DNA of 64,000 bases from Actinobacteria bacterium OK074 (GCA_001298575.1 LJCV01000055.1:124001-188000); one strand, 5' to 3'. Shown: positions 24,878 to 33,721, counted from the first letter of the stretch. Notes: generated by a model not told the origin, from the sequence alone. Numbers and translations are program-made.

Positions 24878-25633
24878 TCACGACCGGACCAGCAGCTGGA
24901 ACTCGAAGGCGTAGCGCGAGGCCCGGTAGATGTGGGTGCCGTACTCGACCGCGCGGCCGGTGTCGTCGTACGCCGTGCGCCGCATGGTCAGCAGGGCGGC
25001 GTCGGTGGGTTCGCCGAGCCGCTCGGCCTCCTCGGCGGTGGCCCGGCGGGCGCCGACGGTCTGGCGGGCGCTGTGCAGGGTGATGCCCGCGCCGCGCAGC
25101 ATCCGGTAGAGGCCGGTCGCCTCCAGCCGGGCCGTGTCGAGGTCCAGCAGCCCCTCGGGGACGTAGTTGGACAGGAACGCCACCGGGCTGCCCTGGGCCA
25201 GCCGCAGCCGCTCCACCAGGTGTACGTCGGAGCCCTCGGCCATGCCCAGCGCGGAGGCGACCTCGGCGGGGGCGGGGCGGATCTCGTTGCGCAGCACCCG
25301 GGTGGCGGGGTGCTGGCCGGCCGCCTCCAGGTCGTCGTAGAGGCTGCTCAGTTCGAGCGGGCGTTTGACCTGGGTGTGCACCACCTGGGTGCCGACACCG
25401 CGGCGGCGGACGAGCAGGCCCTTGTCTACGAGGGTCTGGAGGGCCTGGCGCACGGTCGGCCGGGACAGGCCGAGGCGGCCGGCGAACTCGATCTCGTTGC
25501 CGATGAGACTGCCCGGGCCGAGCGTGCCGTGCTCGATCGCCGCCTCCAGCTGGCGGGCCAGCTGGTAGTAGAGCGGCACCGGGCTGCCGCGGTCGAGGGT
25601 GAAGTCGAGTCCTGCCGGAAGGGAAGCGGTCAC
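24878..25633 (-). CDS. GntR/HutC-family transcriptional regulator
   Basis: A 251-residue regulator. It has the GntR winged helix (PLYYQLARQLEAAIEHGTL, EFAGRLGLSRPTVRQALQTL) followed by a UTRA ligand domain (LRLAQGSPVAFLSNYVP, RRTAYDDTGRAVEYG). It is divergent from the importer operon across a 612-bp gap and is its most likely regulator. GTG 25633 gives the standard N terminus. ATG 25678 would add 15 residues and lies within promoter-like TTGTC/GACAA elements, so GTG is preferred. Confidence 0.9.
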   Translation of the reverse strand: MTASLPAGLDFTLDRGSPVPLYYQLARQLEAAIEHGTLGPGSLIGNEIEFAGRLGLSRPTVRQALQTLVDKGLLVRRRGVGTQVVHTQVKRPLELSSLYDDLEAAGQHPATRVLRNEIRPAPAEVASALGMAEGSDVHLVERLRLAQGSPVAFLSNYVPEGLLDLDTARLEATGLYRMLRGAGITLHSARQTVGARRATAEEAERLGEPTDAALLTMRRTAYDDTGRAVEYGTHIYRASRYAFEFQLLVRS

Positions 25634-25682
25634 GGACCGAGAATATGCGGCCGTCCGGTTGACAGGAACCCTTGTCATCACA

Positions 25683-25694
25683 TTGTCCTGACAA
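25683..25694. promoter_or_regulatory. TTGTC-N2-GACAA palindrome, likely GntR operator
   Basis: An inverted repeat TTGTCCTGACAA about 50 bp upstream of the GntR start, with a further TTGTCATCA half-site immediately beside it and a GACAGG half-site at 25660. The position suggests autoregulation. Confidence 0.45.
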
Positions 25695-25900
25695 GAAATG
25701 CACGCCACCGCCCGCGGTAATGGCCCGAAAATAGGAGATGGTGTTCGGGAGGGATGGACCGCTGCGGCTGCGCCCCAGGTCGGAGGGGGTGACGATGGTC
25801 GGGGAAGGGAGACGCCGGCCGGTCTGCCCGCGCAGATCGTTGCGTATAGTCTCGTCCCGCTGAAGTCATATGAATGGCTCAAACGAAAACAGGGAGCTGG

Positions 25901-25914
25901 CATGCGATCGCATG
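25901..25914. promoter_or_regulatory. Perfect 14-bp palindrome CATGCGATCGCATG
   Basis: A perfectly symmetric CATGCGATCGCATG about 170 bp upstream of the importer promoter. Such a palindrome is unlikely by chance in this composition and is a candidate operator for the LacI or GntR regulator nearby. Confidence 0.5.
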
Positions 25915-26085
25915 ATTGCTGGCGCGTGCCCGGAATCGTTCGATCTCCGCACCGGCCGGTGCGTTCGGGCCTTCCGGGCGCGCAACTGGCCCGCTGTGTA
26001 CCAGATGTTGGCCTTCCGGCCGGTCCATGTCAAGAGTTTGTCCGTACATTCTGACCTCCAAGTGAAATGATGTCTTAACAAAGTA

Positions 26086-26114
26086 TTGACAGGTGGCGCG
26101 GTACGGGCTTGTAT
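26086..26114 (+). promoter_or_regulatory. Promoter of the sugar importer operon
   Basis: A consensus -35 TTGACA (26086-26091), a 17-bp spacer and a TTGTAT -10-like hexamer (26109-26114). It lies 130 bp upstream of the lipoprotein start. The flanking ATGATGTCTTAACAAAGTAT is notably AT-rich. Confidence 0.55.
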
Positions 26115-26245
26115 CCCGTCCCAACACAACAGCCGCGTTCACCGGTCTTGGGCCCGGACACCACCAGGCCCATACCGGGGCCGATGCTCCGGCGCCGGCC
26201 CGGTTCCTTTGTTCCCTTCCCGTCGCACAGTGAGGTGCAGGAAAG

Positions 26246-27265
26246 ATGGATCGCACGCACCACCGCCGTTCTCGCAGACTCGTTCCCATCGTCGCGATGG
26301 CGGCGGCTTCGGCTCTGTTCATGGCCGGGTGCTCCAGCAGCTCCGGCGGCAAGAAGGCCGAGGAGAGTTCCTCGGGCGCAGCCGCGGGCAAGGCCACCAC
26401 CCCACGTATGACGGTCGCGCTGGTCACCCACCAGGCTCCCGGTGACACGTTCTGGGACACCGTCCGCAAGGGGGCGCAGGCCGCCGCGGACAAGGACAAC
26501 ATCAAGCTGATCTACTCGGCCGACCCGAACGCGGCCAACCAGGCCAACCTCGTCCAGAACGCGATCGACCAGAAGGTCGACGGCATCGCGGTCACCCTGG
26601 CCAAGCCGGACGCCATGAAGGACGTCATCACCAAGGCGGAGAACGCCGACATCCCGGTGGTCGGCCTGAACTCCGGCATGGACGTGTGGAAGGACTACGG
26701 TCTGCTCTCGTTCTTCGGCCAGGACGAGTCCGTGGCGGGCGAGGCATTCGGCAAGAAGCTCAACGAGACCGGCGCCAAGCACGCCCTCTGCGTGATCCAC
26801 GAGCAGGGCAACGTGGGCCTGGAGGCGCGCTGTGCCGGTGTGAAGAAGACCTTCAGTGGCAAGCTGGACATCCTGTACGTCAACGGCACGGACATGCCCT
26901 CGGTGAAGTCGACGATCACCGCCAAGCTCAAGCAGGACAGCTCCATCGACGAGGTCGTCACGCTCGGTGCCCAGTTCGCGCTGACCGCCGTGCAGTCGGT
27001 GTCCGACGCGGGCAGCAAGGCGAAGATCTCCACCTTCGACCTCAACAAGGACCTGATCAAGTCCGTCCAGGACGGCGACATCCAGTTCGCGGTCGACCAG
27101 CAGCCGTACCTCCAGGGCTACCTGGCGGTCGACTCGCTGTGGCTCTACAAGAACAACGGCAACTACAGCGGTGGCGGCGAGGAACCGGTCCTGACCGGTC
27201 CCGCGTTCGTCGACAAGGACAACGTCGACAAGGTCGCGGCGTTCGCCGCGAAGGGCACCCGGTGA
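26246..27265 (+). CDS. Sugar ABC transporter substrate-binding lipoprotein, RbsB type
   Basis: A 339-residue extracytoplasmic solute-binding protein. Residues 1-28 form a lipoprotein signal with RRSRR and lipobox LFMAGC, so the cysteine is lipidated. The mature part is a periplasmic_binding_4 fold (ALVTHQAPGDTFWDTVRKGA, DGIAVTLAKPDAMKDVITKA, FAVDQQPYLQGYLAVDSLW), the ribose/inositol/fructose group. It is first in a three-gene importer operon. The nearby inositol dehydrogenase-like gene makes a cyclitol or pentose plausible. Confidence 0.92.
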   Translation: MDRTHHRRSRRLVPIVAMAAASALFMAGCSSSSGGKKAEESSSGAAAGKATTPRMTVALVTHQAPGDTFWDTVRKGAQAAADKDNIKLIYSADPNAANQANLVQNAIDQKVDGIAVTLAKPDAMKDVITKAENADIPVVGLNSGMDVWKDYGLLSFFGQDESVAGEAFGKKLNETGAKHALCVIHEQGNVGLEARCAGVKKTFSGKLDILYVNGTDMPSVKSTITAKLKQDSSIDEVVTLGAQFALTAVQSVSDAGSKAKISTFDLNKDLIKSVQDGDIQFAVDQQPYLQGYLAVDSLWLYKNNGNYSGGGEEPVLTGPAFVDKDNVDKVAAFAAKGTR

Positions 27266-27271
27266 TCTGAG

Positions 27272-28345
27272 ATGACGCAAGCAACGGCACCGGCGACGAG
27301 CCCCTCGTCGTCGGCCCAGCCGGCCGGAGAGAAGGACGGCCGGACCGCCCGGCGGTCCCTGGGACGCAGGCTCCTGGCCCGTCCCGAGGTCGGTGCCTTC
27401 ATCGCCGCGGTCGGCGTGTACCTGTTCTTCTTCGCGGTGGCGCCCTCCTTCCGCGACGTGGGCGCGCTGTCCACCGTGCTCTACCAGGCGTCGGTGATGG
27501 GCATCATGGCGTTGCCGGTGGCGCTGCTGATGATCGGCGGCGAGTTCGACCTGTCGGCCGGTGTCGCCGTCACCAGCTCGGCCCTCACCGCCGCCATCCT
27601 CAGCTTTCAGCTGACGATGAACGTGTGGACGGGCGTGTTCGTCGCGCTGATCGCCTCGCTGGCCATCGGCGCCTTCAACGGCTGGCTCCTGGTCAGGACC
27701 GGGCTGCCCAGCTTCCTGGTCACCCTGGGCTCGTTCCTGATCCTCCAGGGCTCCAACCTCGCCGTCACCAAGTACTTCACCGGCAACGTCGCCAGCGACT
27801 CGATCAGCGACATGGACGGCTTCGGCCAGGCCAAGAACGTCTTCGCCTCCGAGTTCAGCGTCGGCGGCGTGGACTTCAAGATCACTATCGTCTACTGGCT
27901 GGCGCTGGCCCTGGTCGCCACCTGGCTGCTGCTGCGCACCAAGTTCGGGAACTGGATCTTCGCCGTCGGTGGCAACAAGGAGAGCGCCCGCGCGGTCGGC
28001 GTCCCGGTGAACTTCACCAAGATCGCCCTCTTCATGGGCGTCGGCGTGGGGGCCTGGATCGTCGGTATGCACCTGCTGTTCTCGTTCAACACTGTGCAGT
28101 CCGGCGAGGGCGTGGGCAACGAGTTCCTGTACATCATCGCCGCGGTCATCGGCGGCTGCCTGCTGACCGGCGGTTACGGCTCGGCGGTCGGTTCGGTCAT
28201 CGGCGCCTTCATCTTCGGGATGGTCTCCCAGGGCATCGTCTACGCCAACTGGAACCCCGACTGGTTCAAGGCATTCCTCGGCGTGATGCTGCTCCTCGCC
28301 GCCCTCGTCAATCTGTGGGTCCGCCGCCAGGCGACCCGGAGGTGA
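27272..28345 (+). CDS. Sugar ABC transporter permease, RbsC type
   Basis: A 357-residue integral membrane protein with 8-10 hydrophobic segments. Family features are [16 protein letters not shown] and ITGGYGS-like [17 protein letters not shown]. It begins 6 bp after the binding-protein gene and ends 8 bp before the ATPase gene, so the three form one operon. It should make up the membrane channel as a homodimer. Confidence 0.93.
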   Translation: MTQATAPATSPSSSAQPAGEKDGRTARRSLGRRLLARPEVGAFIAAVGVYLFFFAVAPSFRDVGALSTVLYQASVMGIMALPVALLMIGGEFDLSAGVAVTSSALTAAILSFQLTMNVWTGVFVALIASLAIGAFNGWLLVRTGLPSFLVTLGSFLILQGSNLAVTKYFTGNVASDSISDMDGFGQAKNVFASEFSVGGVDFKITIVYWLALALVATWLLLRTKFGNWIFAVGGNKESARAVGVPVNFTKIALFMGVGVGAWIVGMHLLFSFNTVQSGEGVGNEFLYIIAAVIGGCLLTGGYGSAVGSVIGAFIFGMVSQGIVYANWNPDWFKAFLGVMLLLAALVNLWVRRQATRR

Positions 28346-28353
28346 TCGGTTCC

Positions 28354-29265
28354 ATGACAAGCAACGGACCCACCGCGGGCGAGATCCTCCTGGAGGACGA
28401 GAAGCCCGCCTCGGACGGCCCCATCGTCGAACTGCGCGGCACCGGCAAGGCGTACGGCAACGTCCGCGCCCTGCACGGCGTCGACCTCTCTGTCGGCGCC
28501 AGGCAGGTGACCTGCGTCCTCGGTGACAACGGCGCGGGCAAGTCCACACTGATCAAAATCATCTCCGGGCTGCACCAGCACACCGAGGGCGACGTCCTCG
28601 TCGACGGTGCGCCGGTGCGGTTCACCAGCCCGCGTGAGGCGCTGGCCAAGGGCATCGCCACCGTCTACCAGGACCTGGCGACGGTGCCGTTGATGCCGGT
28701 GTGGCGCAACTTCTTCCTCGGCTCCGAGATGACCAAGGGGCCCTGGCCGGTACGGCGCCTGGACATCGCCCGGATGAAGCAGACCGCGGACACCGAGCTG
28801 CGGAACATGGGCATCGTCCTGGACGACCTGGACCAGCCCATCGGCACCCTGTCGGGCGGCCAGCGCCAGTCCGTGGCCATCGCCCGCGCCGTCTACTTCG
28901 GCGCCCGGGTGCTGATTCTCGACGAACCCACCGCCGCCCTCGGCGTCAAGCAGTCGGGGGTGGTGCTGAAGTACATCGCCGCCGCCCGCGACCGCGGCCT
29001 CGGGGTCATCTTCATCACCCACAACCCGCACCACGCCTACATGGTGGGCGACCACTTCAGCGTGCTGCGCCTGGGCACCCTGGAGTTGTCCGCGGCCCGC
29101 AACGAGGTGAGCCTGGAGGAGCTGACCAACCACATGGCCGGTGGCGCCGAACTCGCCGCGCTCAAGCACGAGTTGGCCCAGGTACGCGGAGTGGACGTCG
29201 AAGAGCTGCCCGAGAAGGAGGACCTCACGGCGCCCGTCGTGGCGTCCGGCGACTCGAAGACCTGA
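28354..29265 (+). CDS. Sugar ABC transporter ATP-binding protein, single domain
   Basis: A 303-residue ATPase with Walker [10 protein letters not shown], signature LSGGQRQ and Walker [13 protein letters not shown]. Unlike RbsA (about 500 residues, two nucleotide-binding domains) it has only one, as in FrcA-type fructose importers, and so should work as a homodimer. GGAGGTGATC precedes the ATG. The C-terminal 50 residues are charged and not part of the ATPase core. Confidence 0.93.
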   Translation: MTSNGPTAGEILLEDEKPASDGPIVELRGTGKAYGNVRALHGVDLSVGARQVTCVLGDNGAGKSTLIKIISGLHQHTEGDVLVDGAPVRFTSPREALAKGIATVYQDLATVPLMPVWRNFFLGSEMTKGPWPVRRLDIARMKQTADTELRNMGIVLDDLDQPIGTLSGGQRQSVAIARAVYFGARVLILDEPTAALGVKQSGVVLKYIAAARDRGLGVIFITHNPHHAYMVGDHFSVLRLGTLELSAARNEVSLEELTNHMAGGAELAALKHELAQVRGVDVEELPEKEDLTAPVVASGDSKT

Positions 29266-29406
29266 CCCGTGCGCCGCGCCGCCGGGCCGGACGCGGTCGG
29301 CCGCGGCGGCCCGGACCGGGGCCGCGGCCTTCGGTGTGCGGGTCCGGTCGTGCGGGTGCGGTAGGGTTGAACCCGTGATCACGCGGTTCGCCGCGTGTGT
29401 CACGGC

Positions 29407-29480
<74 letters not shown>

Positions 29481-29499
29481 CTTGTGCAGGAACAGGTCG

Positions 29500-29531
29500 G
29501 AGGCTGTATCGGGGCAACCCGGTACAGCCTC
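29500..29531 (+). terminator. Terminator of tRNA-Pro
   Basis: A 14-bp stem, GAGGCTGTATCGGG pairing with CCCGGTACAGCCTC (one G-T wobble), with a GCAA tetraloop and followed by TTGGTCGTTTCT. It starts 20 bp after the tRNA. Confidence 0.85.
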
Positions 29532-29814
29532 TTGGTCGTTTCTGGGGACCGGATGCCGCGTGTCTCCGGGAACCTGATGCCGCTCGTCGTCTCCGCTCCG
29601 TGGGCCGTCCTCGCGCTGTGATCCTCGACCGGGGCCGGTCCCGGGGCGCCGACGTCCGCTTGCAGGGTACGGAGCTGCCAGGCCCCGGGGACGGCACGGC
29701 GCTGACGTCGGACGGCGCGAGTGGGGGAGAAGAGGGGGATGCGGTCGTCCCTCGCCGTCACAGAGTGCGCTGTCCATCGCGCGACTCGGGAGACGACCGC
29801 CCGTTCGGGGGTGC
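29532..29814. other. Intergenic spacer after tRNA-Pro
   Basis: About 280 bp with no convincing gene on either strand. Antisense frames across the tRNA and this spacer produce only the familiar artefact peptides. I see no duplicated tRNA end or integrase that would mark an integrated element. Confidence 0.6.
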
Positions 29815-30165
29815 CTACGGAGGCGGTGGGCCCTCTCCTTGTGTGGCGCGCAGGTCGGCGAGGAGTTCGGCCTGGCCGGCCAGGACGCCGGAGAGGATGG
29901 TGCGGGCGACGCGGAGGAGTTCGGCGACGTGCGGGCTGGTGAGGGAGTAGTAGACCGTCGAGTGTTCCTTGCGGGTGACCACGAGGTTCGCGCGGCGCAG
30001 GACGGCGAGTTGCTGGGAGAGGTGGGCGGGTTCGATGCCGACCTCGGGGAGCATTTCGGCGACCGCGTGCTCGCGTTCGCTCAGCAGTTCCAGGACGCGG
30101 ATGCGTGCCGGGTGGCCGAGTGTCTTGAAGAACTCGGCCTTGAGTTGGTAGAGCGGCGTACTCAT
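29815..30165 (-). CDS. ArsR-family repressor
   Basis: A 116-residue winged-helix regulator. It has FFKTLGHPARIRVLELL, the recognition region IEPAHLSQQLAVLRRANLVV, and the wing VTRKEHSTVYYSL. The classic ELCVCDL metal-binding cysteines are absent (HAVAEMLPE instead), so the sensed signal may be redox, a sulfur compound or another cue. A longer frame exists, but ATG 30165 has GGAGGTGA at good spacing. A 20-bp operator-like sequence about 200 bp upstream recurs upstream of the SulP gene, which suggests it controls that operon. Confidence 0.9.
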   Translation of the reverse strand: MSTPLYQLKAEFFKTLGHPARIRVLELLSEREHAVAEMLPEVGIEPAHLSQQLAVLRRANLVVTRKEHSTVYYSLTSPHVAELLRVARTILSGVLAGQAELLADLRATQGEGPPPP

Positions 30166-30261
30166 CGGGCCGTCACCTCCCCGGCACTCCAGCACGGCCC
30201 CGTGGGCCGGACTTCGATGCATCGTGTCCACCTGCTTGTCGAGAACATGCGGCCCATCCTC

Positions 30262-30309
30262 ACCCGTGGCTCCGGCAGGACCGAAACCCGTGGCTCCGGC
30301 AGGACCGAA
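30262..30309. repeat. 24-bp tandem direct repeat with distal inverted copy
   Basis: Two perfect tandem copies of a 24-bp unit beginning ACCCGTGGCTCCGGCAGGAC (30262-30285, 30286-30309). An inverted partial copy, CGGTCCTGCCGGA, is at 30328-30340, able to pair with TCCGGCAGGACCG in either unit. They lie in the arsR leader. Confidence 0.8.
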
Positions 30310-30363
30310 CCGAAGGGAAGGGGAGCGCGGTCCTGCCGGAATCGCGCGATCATGACATCGCGA

Positions 30364-30383
30364 GTTGCCGACATTGGCAACTC
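30364..30383. promoter_or_regulatory. Candidate ArsR operator, arsR site
   Basis: GTTGCCGACATTGGCAACTC contains the inverted repeat AGTTGCC-N6-GGCAACT. It aligns at 15 of 20 positions with a site upstream of the SulP gene (33668-33687) and lies upstream of arsR. Confidence 0.65.
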
Positions 30384-30430
30384 CACACGTTCTGGTGCGG
30401 AAGGCGCGGGCGGCATGGGCATCGTGACGG

Positions 30431-30859
30431 TCACTCCCCGGTCCGGTCGTCCCCGGTGTCCCGGCCGGGCCACCCCGTCGTACGCCACTGCCGTGCCTGT
30501 CCCGGCTTCTCGTGCGTCGCGCTGTGGGCGGCGAACGCGGCGGCCAGGTCGCTGTGGACGGGGATGTGGGGGCAGTCGCCGGGTGGGACCAGTGAGCCTT
30601 CGGCCGGTATCGCGGCCAGTTCGAGGCTCCGGCCCGCGTCGGCGAGGCGGTGGGCGGCGGCGATGATGGCCAGTTGTCCCTCCGTGGACCAGCTGCGCAG
30701 GTCGGTGAGGTCGAGGACGAGTGGGCCGGTGCCGCGGACGACGGCCCAGCCGACCGCGCCCTCGAAGCGGCGGACCGCGGCCGGGCCGAGGTGGCCGGTG
30801 ACGGACAGGATGCCGAGGTCGTTGCCGGTGTCGACGGTGTAGCGCCACTCGATGGTCAT
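30431..30859 (-). CDS. STAS-domain protein, anti-sigma antagonist-like
   Basis: A 142-residue protein whose first 110 residues look like a STAS fold (LGILSVTGHLGPAAVRRFEG, GPLVLDLTDLRSWSTEGQ, AAHRLADAGRSLELA). Unlike the two other STAS proteins in the window, it keeps serines where the phosphorylated residue of antagonists sits. It lies 52 bp downstream of an RsbW-like ATPase, so the two are natural switch partners. The last 30 residues are charged. Confidence 0.75.
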   Translation of the reverse strand: MTIEWRYTVDTGNDLGILSVTGHLGPAAVRRFEGAVGWAVVRGTGPLVLDLTDLRSWSTEGQLAIIAAAHRLADAGRSLELAAIPAEGSLVPPGDCPHIPVHSDLAAAFAAHSATHEKPGQARQWRTTGWPGRDTGDDRTGE

Positions 30860-30911
30860 GACGGTGGACTTCCTTGTGCGGGGCGGTCGTTGCGAGGGTG
30901 AGTGGTCGGGT

Positions 30912-31334
30912 TCAGAGGGGCAGGGTGATCCAGATGCTCTTGCCCCTGGCGTCGGCGTCCGCGCGGACGACCGCGGTGCCGCCGAGTTGCTGGGTGAGTT
31001 CCATGACGATGCCCAGGCCGCTGGTGGTGGTGAACGGCCCGCGCAGGGAGGGCTGGTGGGGATGGCGGTCGTGGACGGCGAAGGCGAGGCAGTCGGGGCC
31101 GGCGGCGTAGGTGATGGTGAGTTGGGGGGAGAGTGGTGCGGCGTGGCGGATGCTGTTGGTGACGAGTTCGGCGAGGATCAGCAGGGCGGGGTCCACGGCG
31201 GGGTGGCGCAGTCCTATGCCCCATTCGGTGAGTGCCTGTTCGGCGGTGGTGCGGGCGACGCGTACGGCGGAGGGCACGTTGGGCAGGGTGAGGACGTGCC
31301 GGCGGGGGAGGGCGGCGGCCCGGGGGACGGTCAC
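30912..31334 (-). CDS. RsbW-like ATP-binding anti-sigma kinase
   Basis: A 140-residue HATPase_c protein. The N box is LAELVTNSIRHA, then an aspartate in VHDRHP and GLGIVMELTQQLGG. Such proteins bind sigma factors or STAS antagonists and phosphorylate the latter. The GTG start 31334 overlaps the stop of the preceding flavin-protein gene (GTGA), so it is coupled to the SulP operon. No sigma factor is visible in the window. Confidence 0.87.
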   Translation of the reverse strand: MTVPRAAALPRRHVLTLPNVPSAVRVARTTAEQALTEWGIGLRHPAVDPALLILAELVTNSIRHAAPLSPQLTITYAAGPDCLAFAVHDRHPHQPSLRGPFTTTSGLGIVMELTQQLGGTAVVRADADARGKSIWITLPL

Positions 31335-31738
31335 GGCCGCGGGCGGGCGAGGCGGAAGCCGGTGACGGTCTGGGGGTGCAGGCGCAGCAGTGTGTCGTGC
31401 GGTCCGTGGGCCCAGCCGGGCAGGGTGCGGCGGTAGTGGGCCTGTTCGTCGGGGTCGGTCACCACGTCGGCGGGGCCCGCGACCGTCACCGACCAGCCGG
31501 TTCCGGTCGTGGTGCGGATCTCGTCGACGTGGTAGGTCGCCGTCACGGGGACGGCCCTGGCGGGGGCGGGTGTGCGCACGACCAGGCGTCCGAACTCCCA
31601 CAGGTGCCGTGCGGGGCGGACGACGGCCTGGCCGCGCCGCGCGTACACCAGGCGTCCCAGGGTGCTGCCCTCCAGCAGCCACAGCGCCTCGGCGCCGGAG
31701 ATCTCGGCCATGCGCGGGATGTCGTCGGTGGTGCTCAT
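31331..31738 (-). CDS. Pyridoxamine 5'-phosphate oxidase-like flavin protein
   Basis: A 135-residue split-barrel protein (LLEGSTLGRLVYARRGQAV, GWSVTVAGPADVVTDPDE). One of three such proteins in the window; the family binds FMN or F420 and reduces small substrates. It overlaps SulP (ATGA) and the RsbW-like gene (GTGA) by 4 bp on each side. DosR-type regulons contain comparable proteins. Confidence 0.82.
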   Translation of the reverse strand: MSTTDDIPRMAEISGAEALWLLEGSTLGRLVYARRGQAVVRPARHLWEFGRLVVRTPAPARAVPVTATYHVDEIRTTTGTGWSVTVAGPADVVTDPDEQAHYRRTLPGWAHGPHDTLLRLHPQTVTGFRLARPRP

Positions 31739-33474
31739 CGCAGGGCGTCCTCGTCGGTCGTCGTCGTACGGGCGGGGCGGGCGGGCAGGATCCCGGTGTG
31801 TTCCAGGTGGTCGTGGGCGGCCTTGATGGCCTCCGGGGTGGTGGCGTAGTCCCGGCCGTCGTGCAGCAGCAGTTCCAACGCGCCGACGGAGTCGAGGACT
31901 TGGCGCTGGCCGGGGCGTATGCCGGAGGCCATGACGGTGATTCCGCGACGGCGCAGTTTGTGGACGGCGTCCTTGAGGACGAGGGCGCCGGTGGCGTCGA
32001 CGGTGCTGATGCGGGACATGCGCAGGATCACGACCCGGACGTCGGCGACCTCGCTCAACTCCAGCAGGAAGCGGTGCGCGGCGGCGAAGAACAGGGGGCC
32101 GTCGAGGCGGTAGGCGACGATGTGCTCGGCGAGCAGTGCGTGTTCCTCGGCGCTGTGATCGCCTCCCTCCAGGGGGACTTCGTCCAGCCGGGCCTGTCCG
32201 GCGACGGCCCGCAGGGCCAGCGCACCGGCGACCACCAGGCCGATGATCACCGCGTACACCAGGTCCAGGGCGAGCGTGGCGGCGGCCGTCAGGGCGAGGA
32301 TCAGCGCGTCGGAGCGGGTGGCCCTCGCCATCGCCCGCAGTGAGCCGACCTCGACCATGCGGATCGCGGTCGCGATCAGCACGCCCGCGAGCGCGGCCAG
32401 CGGGATCTTCGAGACCAGGGGTGCGGCGGCGAACACGATCACGGCCAGGACGGCCGCGTGGGTGAGGGCGGCCAGGCGGGAGCCCGCGCCGGTGCGGACG
32501 TTGACGGCGGTGCGGGCAATCGCTCCGGTCGCGGGCACCCCGCCGAACAGGGGCGCGGCGATGTTCGCGAGGCCCTGCCCGAACAACTCCCGGTCCGGGT
32601 CGTACTTCTGACCCACCGTCATGCCGTCGGCGACCGACGCCGACAGCAGCGACTCCAGCGCGGCCAGCGCCGCCACCGCCACGGCCGGGGCCAGCAGGGT
32701 GCCCAGCGAGCCGGGGTCGAGGAAGCCGAGCGAGGGCGCGGGCAGCCCGGACGGCAGCGCGCCGATCGGCTTCGCCCCGTCCAGGTGGGTCGCCTGCGCG
32801 ACGACGGTGGCGGCGATCACGGCGAGGATGGAGAACGGCACGGTCGGCCGCCACCGGGCCCCGGCCAGCATCACCGCGGCCACGGCGGCGGCGAAGGCGA
32901 CGGCCGTCCAGTTCGGGTGCGCCGCGAACTCCGCGGCGGCCCGCCAGGTCACCACCAGGACCTGGTCACCGTCGGGCTTGGCCACGCCGAGGGCGCCCGG
33001 CACCTGCTGGAGCCCGATCACGCACGCGATGCCGAGCGTGAAGCCCTCGACGACGGGGGCGGGCACGTACTGCATGTACTTCCCGGCCCGCAGTACCGCG
33101 AGGGCGACGAGCAGGATGCCTGCCATCAGGCCGACGGTCAGGACACCGGCCGTGCCGTGCTGGGCCACGATCGGTACCAGGACGACCGTCATCGCGCCGG
33201 TGGGGCCCGAGACCTGGAGGTTGGAGCCGCCGAAGACGGCGGCGAGCGCGCCCGCGATCACGGCGGTGGCCAGGCCCGCCTCGGCGCCGAGCCCGGAGGA
33301 GACCCCGAAGCCGAGGGCGAGCGGCAGCGCCACGATCGCGACCGTCAGCCCCGCGAGCAGATCGCGCCGCGGATCCCGCCGCACCGCGGCCAGGTCGCCG
33401 CGCCCCGGCAGCAGCGCGCCGAGCCGGGCCCGCACGCCGCGCAGCACCGCGTTGCCGCCCGGGGCGGCGGTCAT
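31735..33474 (-). CDS. SulP-family anion transporter with STAS domain
   Basis: A 579-residue permease. About 10-12 hydrophobic segments follow the SulP signature region LPLALGFGVSSGLGAEAGL and SGPTGAMTVVLVP. A C-terminal STAS domain (residues about 430-560, RISTVDATGALVLKDAV) regulates transport. Sulfate, bicarbonate or dicarboxylates are possible substrates. It is first in a coupled operon with a flavin protein, an RsbW-like ATPase and a STAS protein. The start ATG 33474 omits a basic upstream extension. Confidence 0.92.
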   Translation of the reverse strand: MTAAPGGNAVLRGVRARLGALLPGRGDLAAVRRDPRRDLLAGLTVAIVALPLALGFGVSSGLGAEAGLATAVIAGALAAVFGGSNLQVSGPTGAMTVVLVPIVAQHGTAGVLTVGLMAGILLVALAVLRAGKYMQYVPAPVVEGFTLGIACVIGLQQVPGALGVAKPDGDQVLVVTWRAAAEFAAHPNWTAVAFAAAVAAVMLAGARWRPTVPFSILAVIAATVVAQATHLDGAKPIGALPSGLPAPSLGFLDPGSLGTLLAPAVAVAALAALESLLSASVADGMTVGQKYDPDRELFGQGLANIAAPLFGGVPATGAIARTAVNVRTGAGSRLAALTHAAVLAVIVFAAAPLVSKIPLAALAGVLIATAIRMVEVGSLRAMARATRSDALILALTAAATLALDLVYAVIIGLVVAGALALRAVAGQARLDEVPLEGGDHSAEEHALLAEHIVAYRLDGPLFFAAAHRFLLELSEVADVRVVILRMSRISTVDATGALVLKDAVHKLRRRGITVMASGIRPGQRQVLDSVGALELLLHDGRDYATTPEAIKAAHDHLEHTGILPARPARTTTTDEDALR

Positions 33475-33667
33475 CGGGCACTCACCCCGGTCTCCCGCAC
33501 CCGGATCCGTACGGGAGGGCCGGGCATCCGGAAGGACCCGGTCCTGGCCTGGTACAGCGGAACGGACACGACGCCTGGCTCCCTCTTGCGGATGTCCCCG
33601 CCGTGAGGCGGACGCGTAGGCCGTGCCCGCGGCTACCTGCGGGCACAGCCGACTTAGCATCTAACCA

Positions 33668-33687
33668 ATTGCGAAAATTGGCAATTC
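33668..33687. promoter_or_regulatory. Candidate ArsR operator, sulP site
   Basis: ATTGCGAAAATTGGCAATTC, an imperfect inverted repeat in an AT-rich patch 194 bp upstream of sulP and 35 bp upstream of phnA. It aligns with the site upstream of arsR at 30364-30383. Confidence 0.65.
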
Positions 33688-33721
33688 TGATATCCGTCGT
33701 GATGGCAAGTACACTGCGGCG

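Larger units (their letters stand above)
25634..26245. promoter_or_regulatory. Long divergent regulatory region of the sugar importer
   Basis: A 612-bp gap, AT-richer than its surroundings, with no convincing gene. It holds a TTGTC-CT-GACAA palindrome (25683-25694) by the GntR start, a perfect 14-bp palindrome (25901-25914), a possible TATAGT -10 (25845-25850) and a good promoter at 26086-26114. The leader downstream of that promoter is about 125 bases. A small plus-strand frame at 25870-26070 has no ribosome site or family resemblance. Confidence 0.55.

Noticed and set aside
25870..26070. A 66-codon plus-strand frame in the importer leader
   Set aside because: No ribosome site, no family resemblance, and it overlaps regulatory elements.
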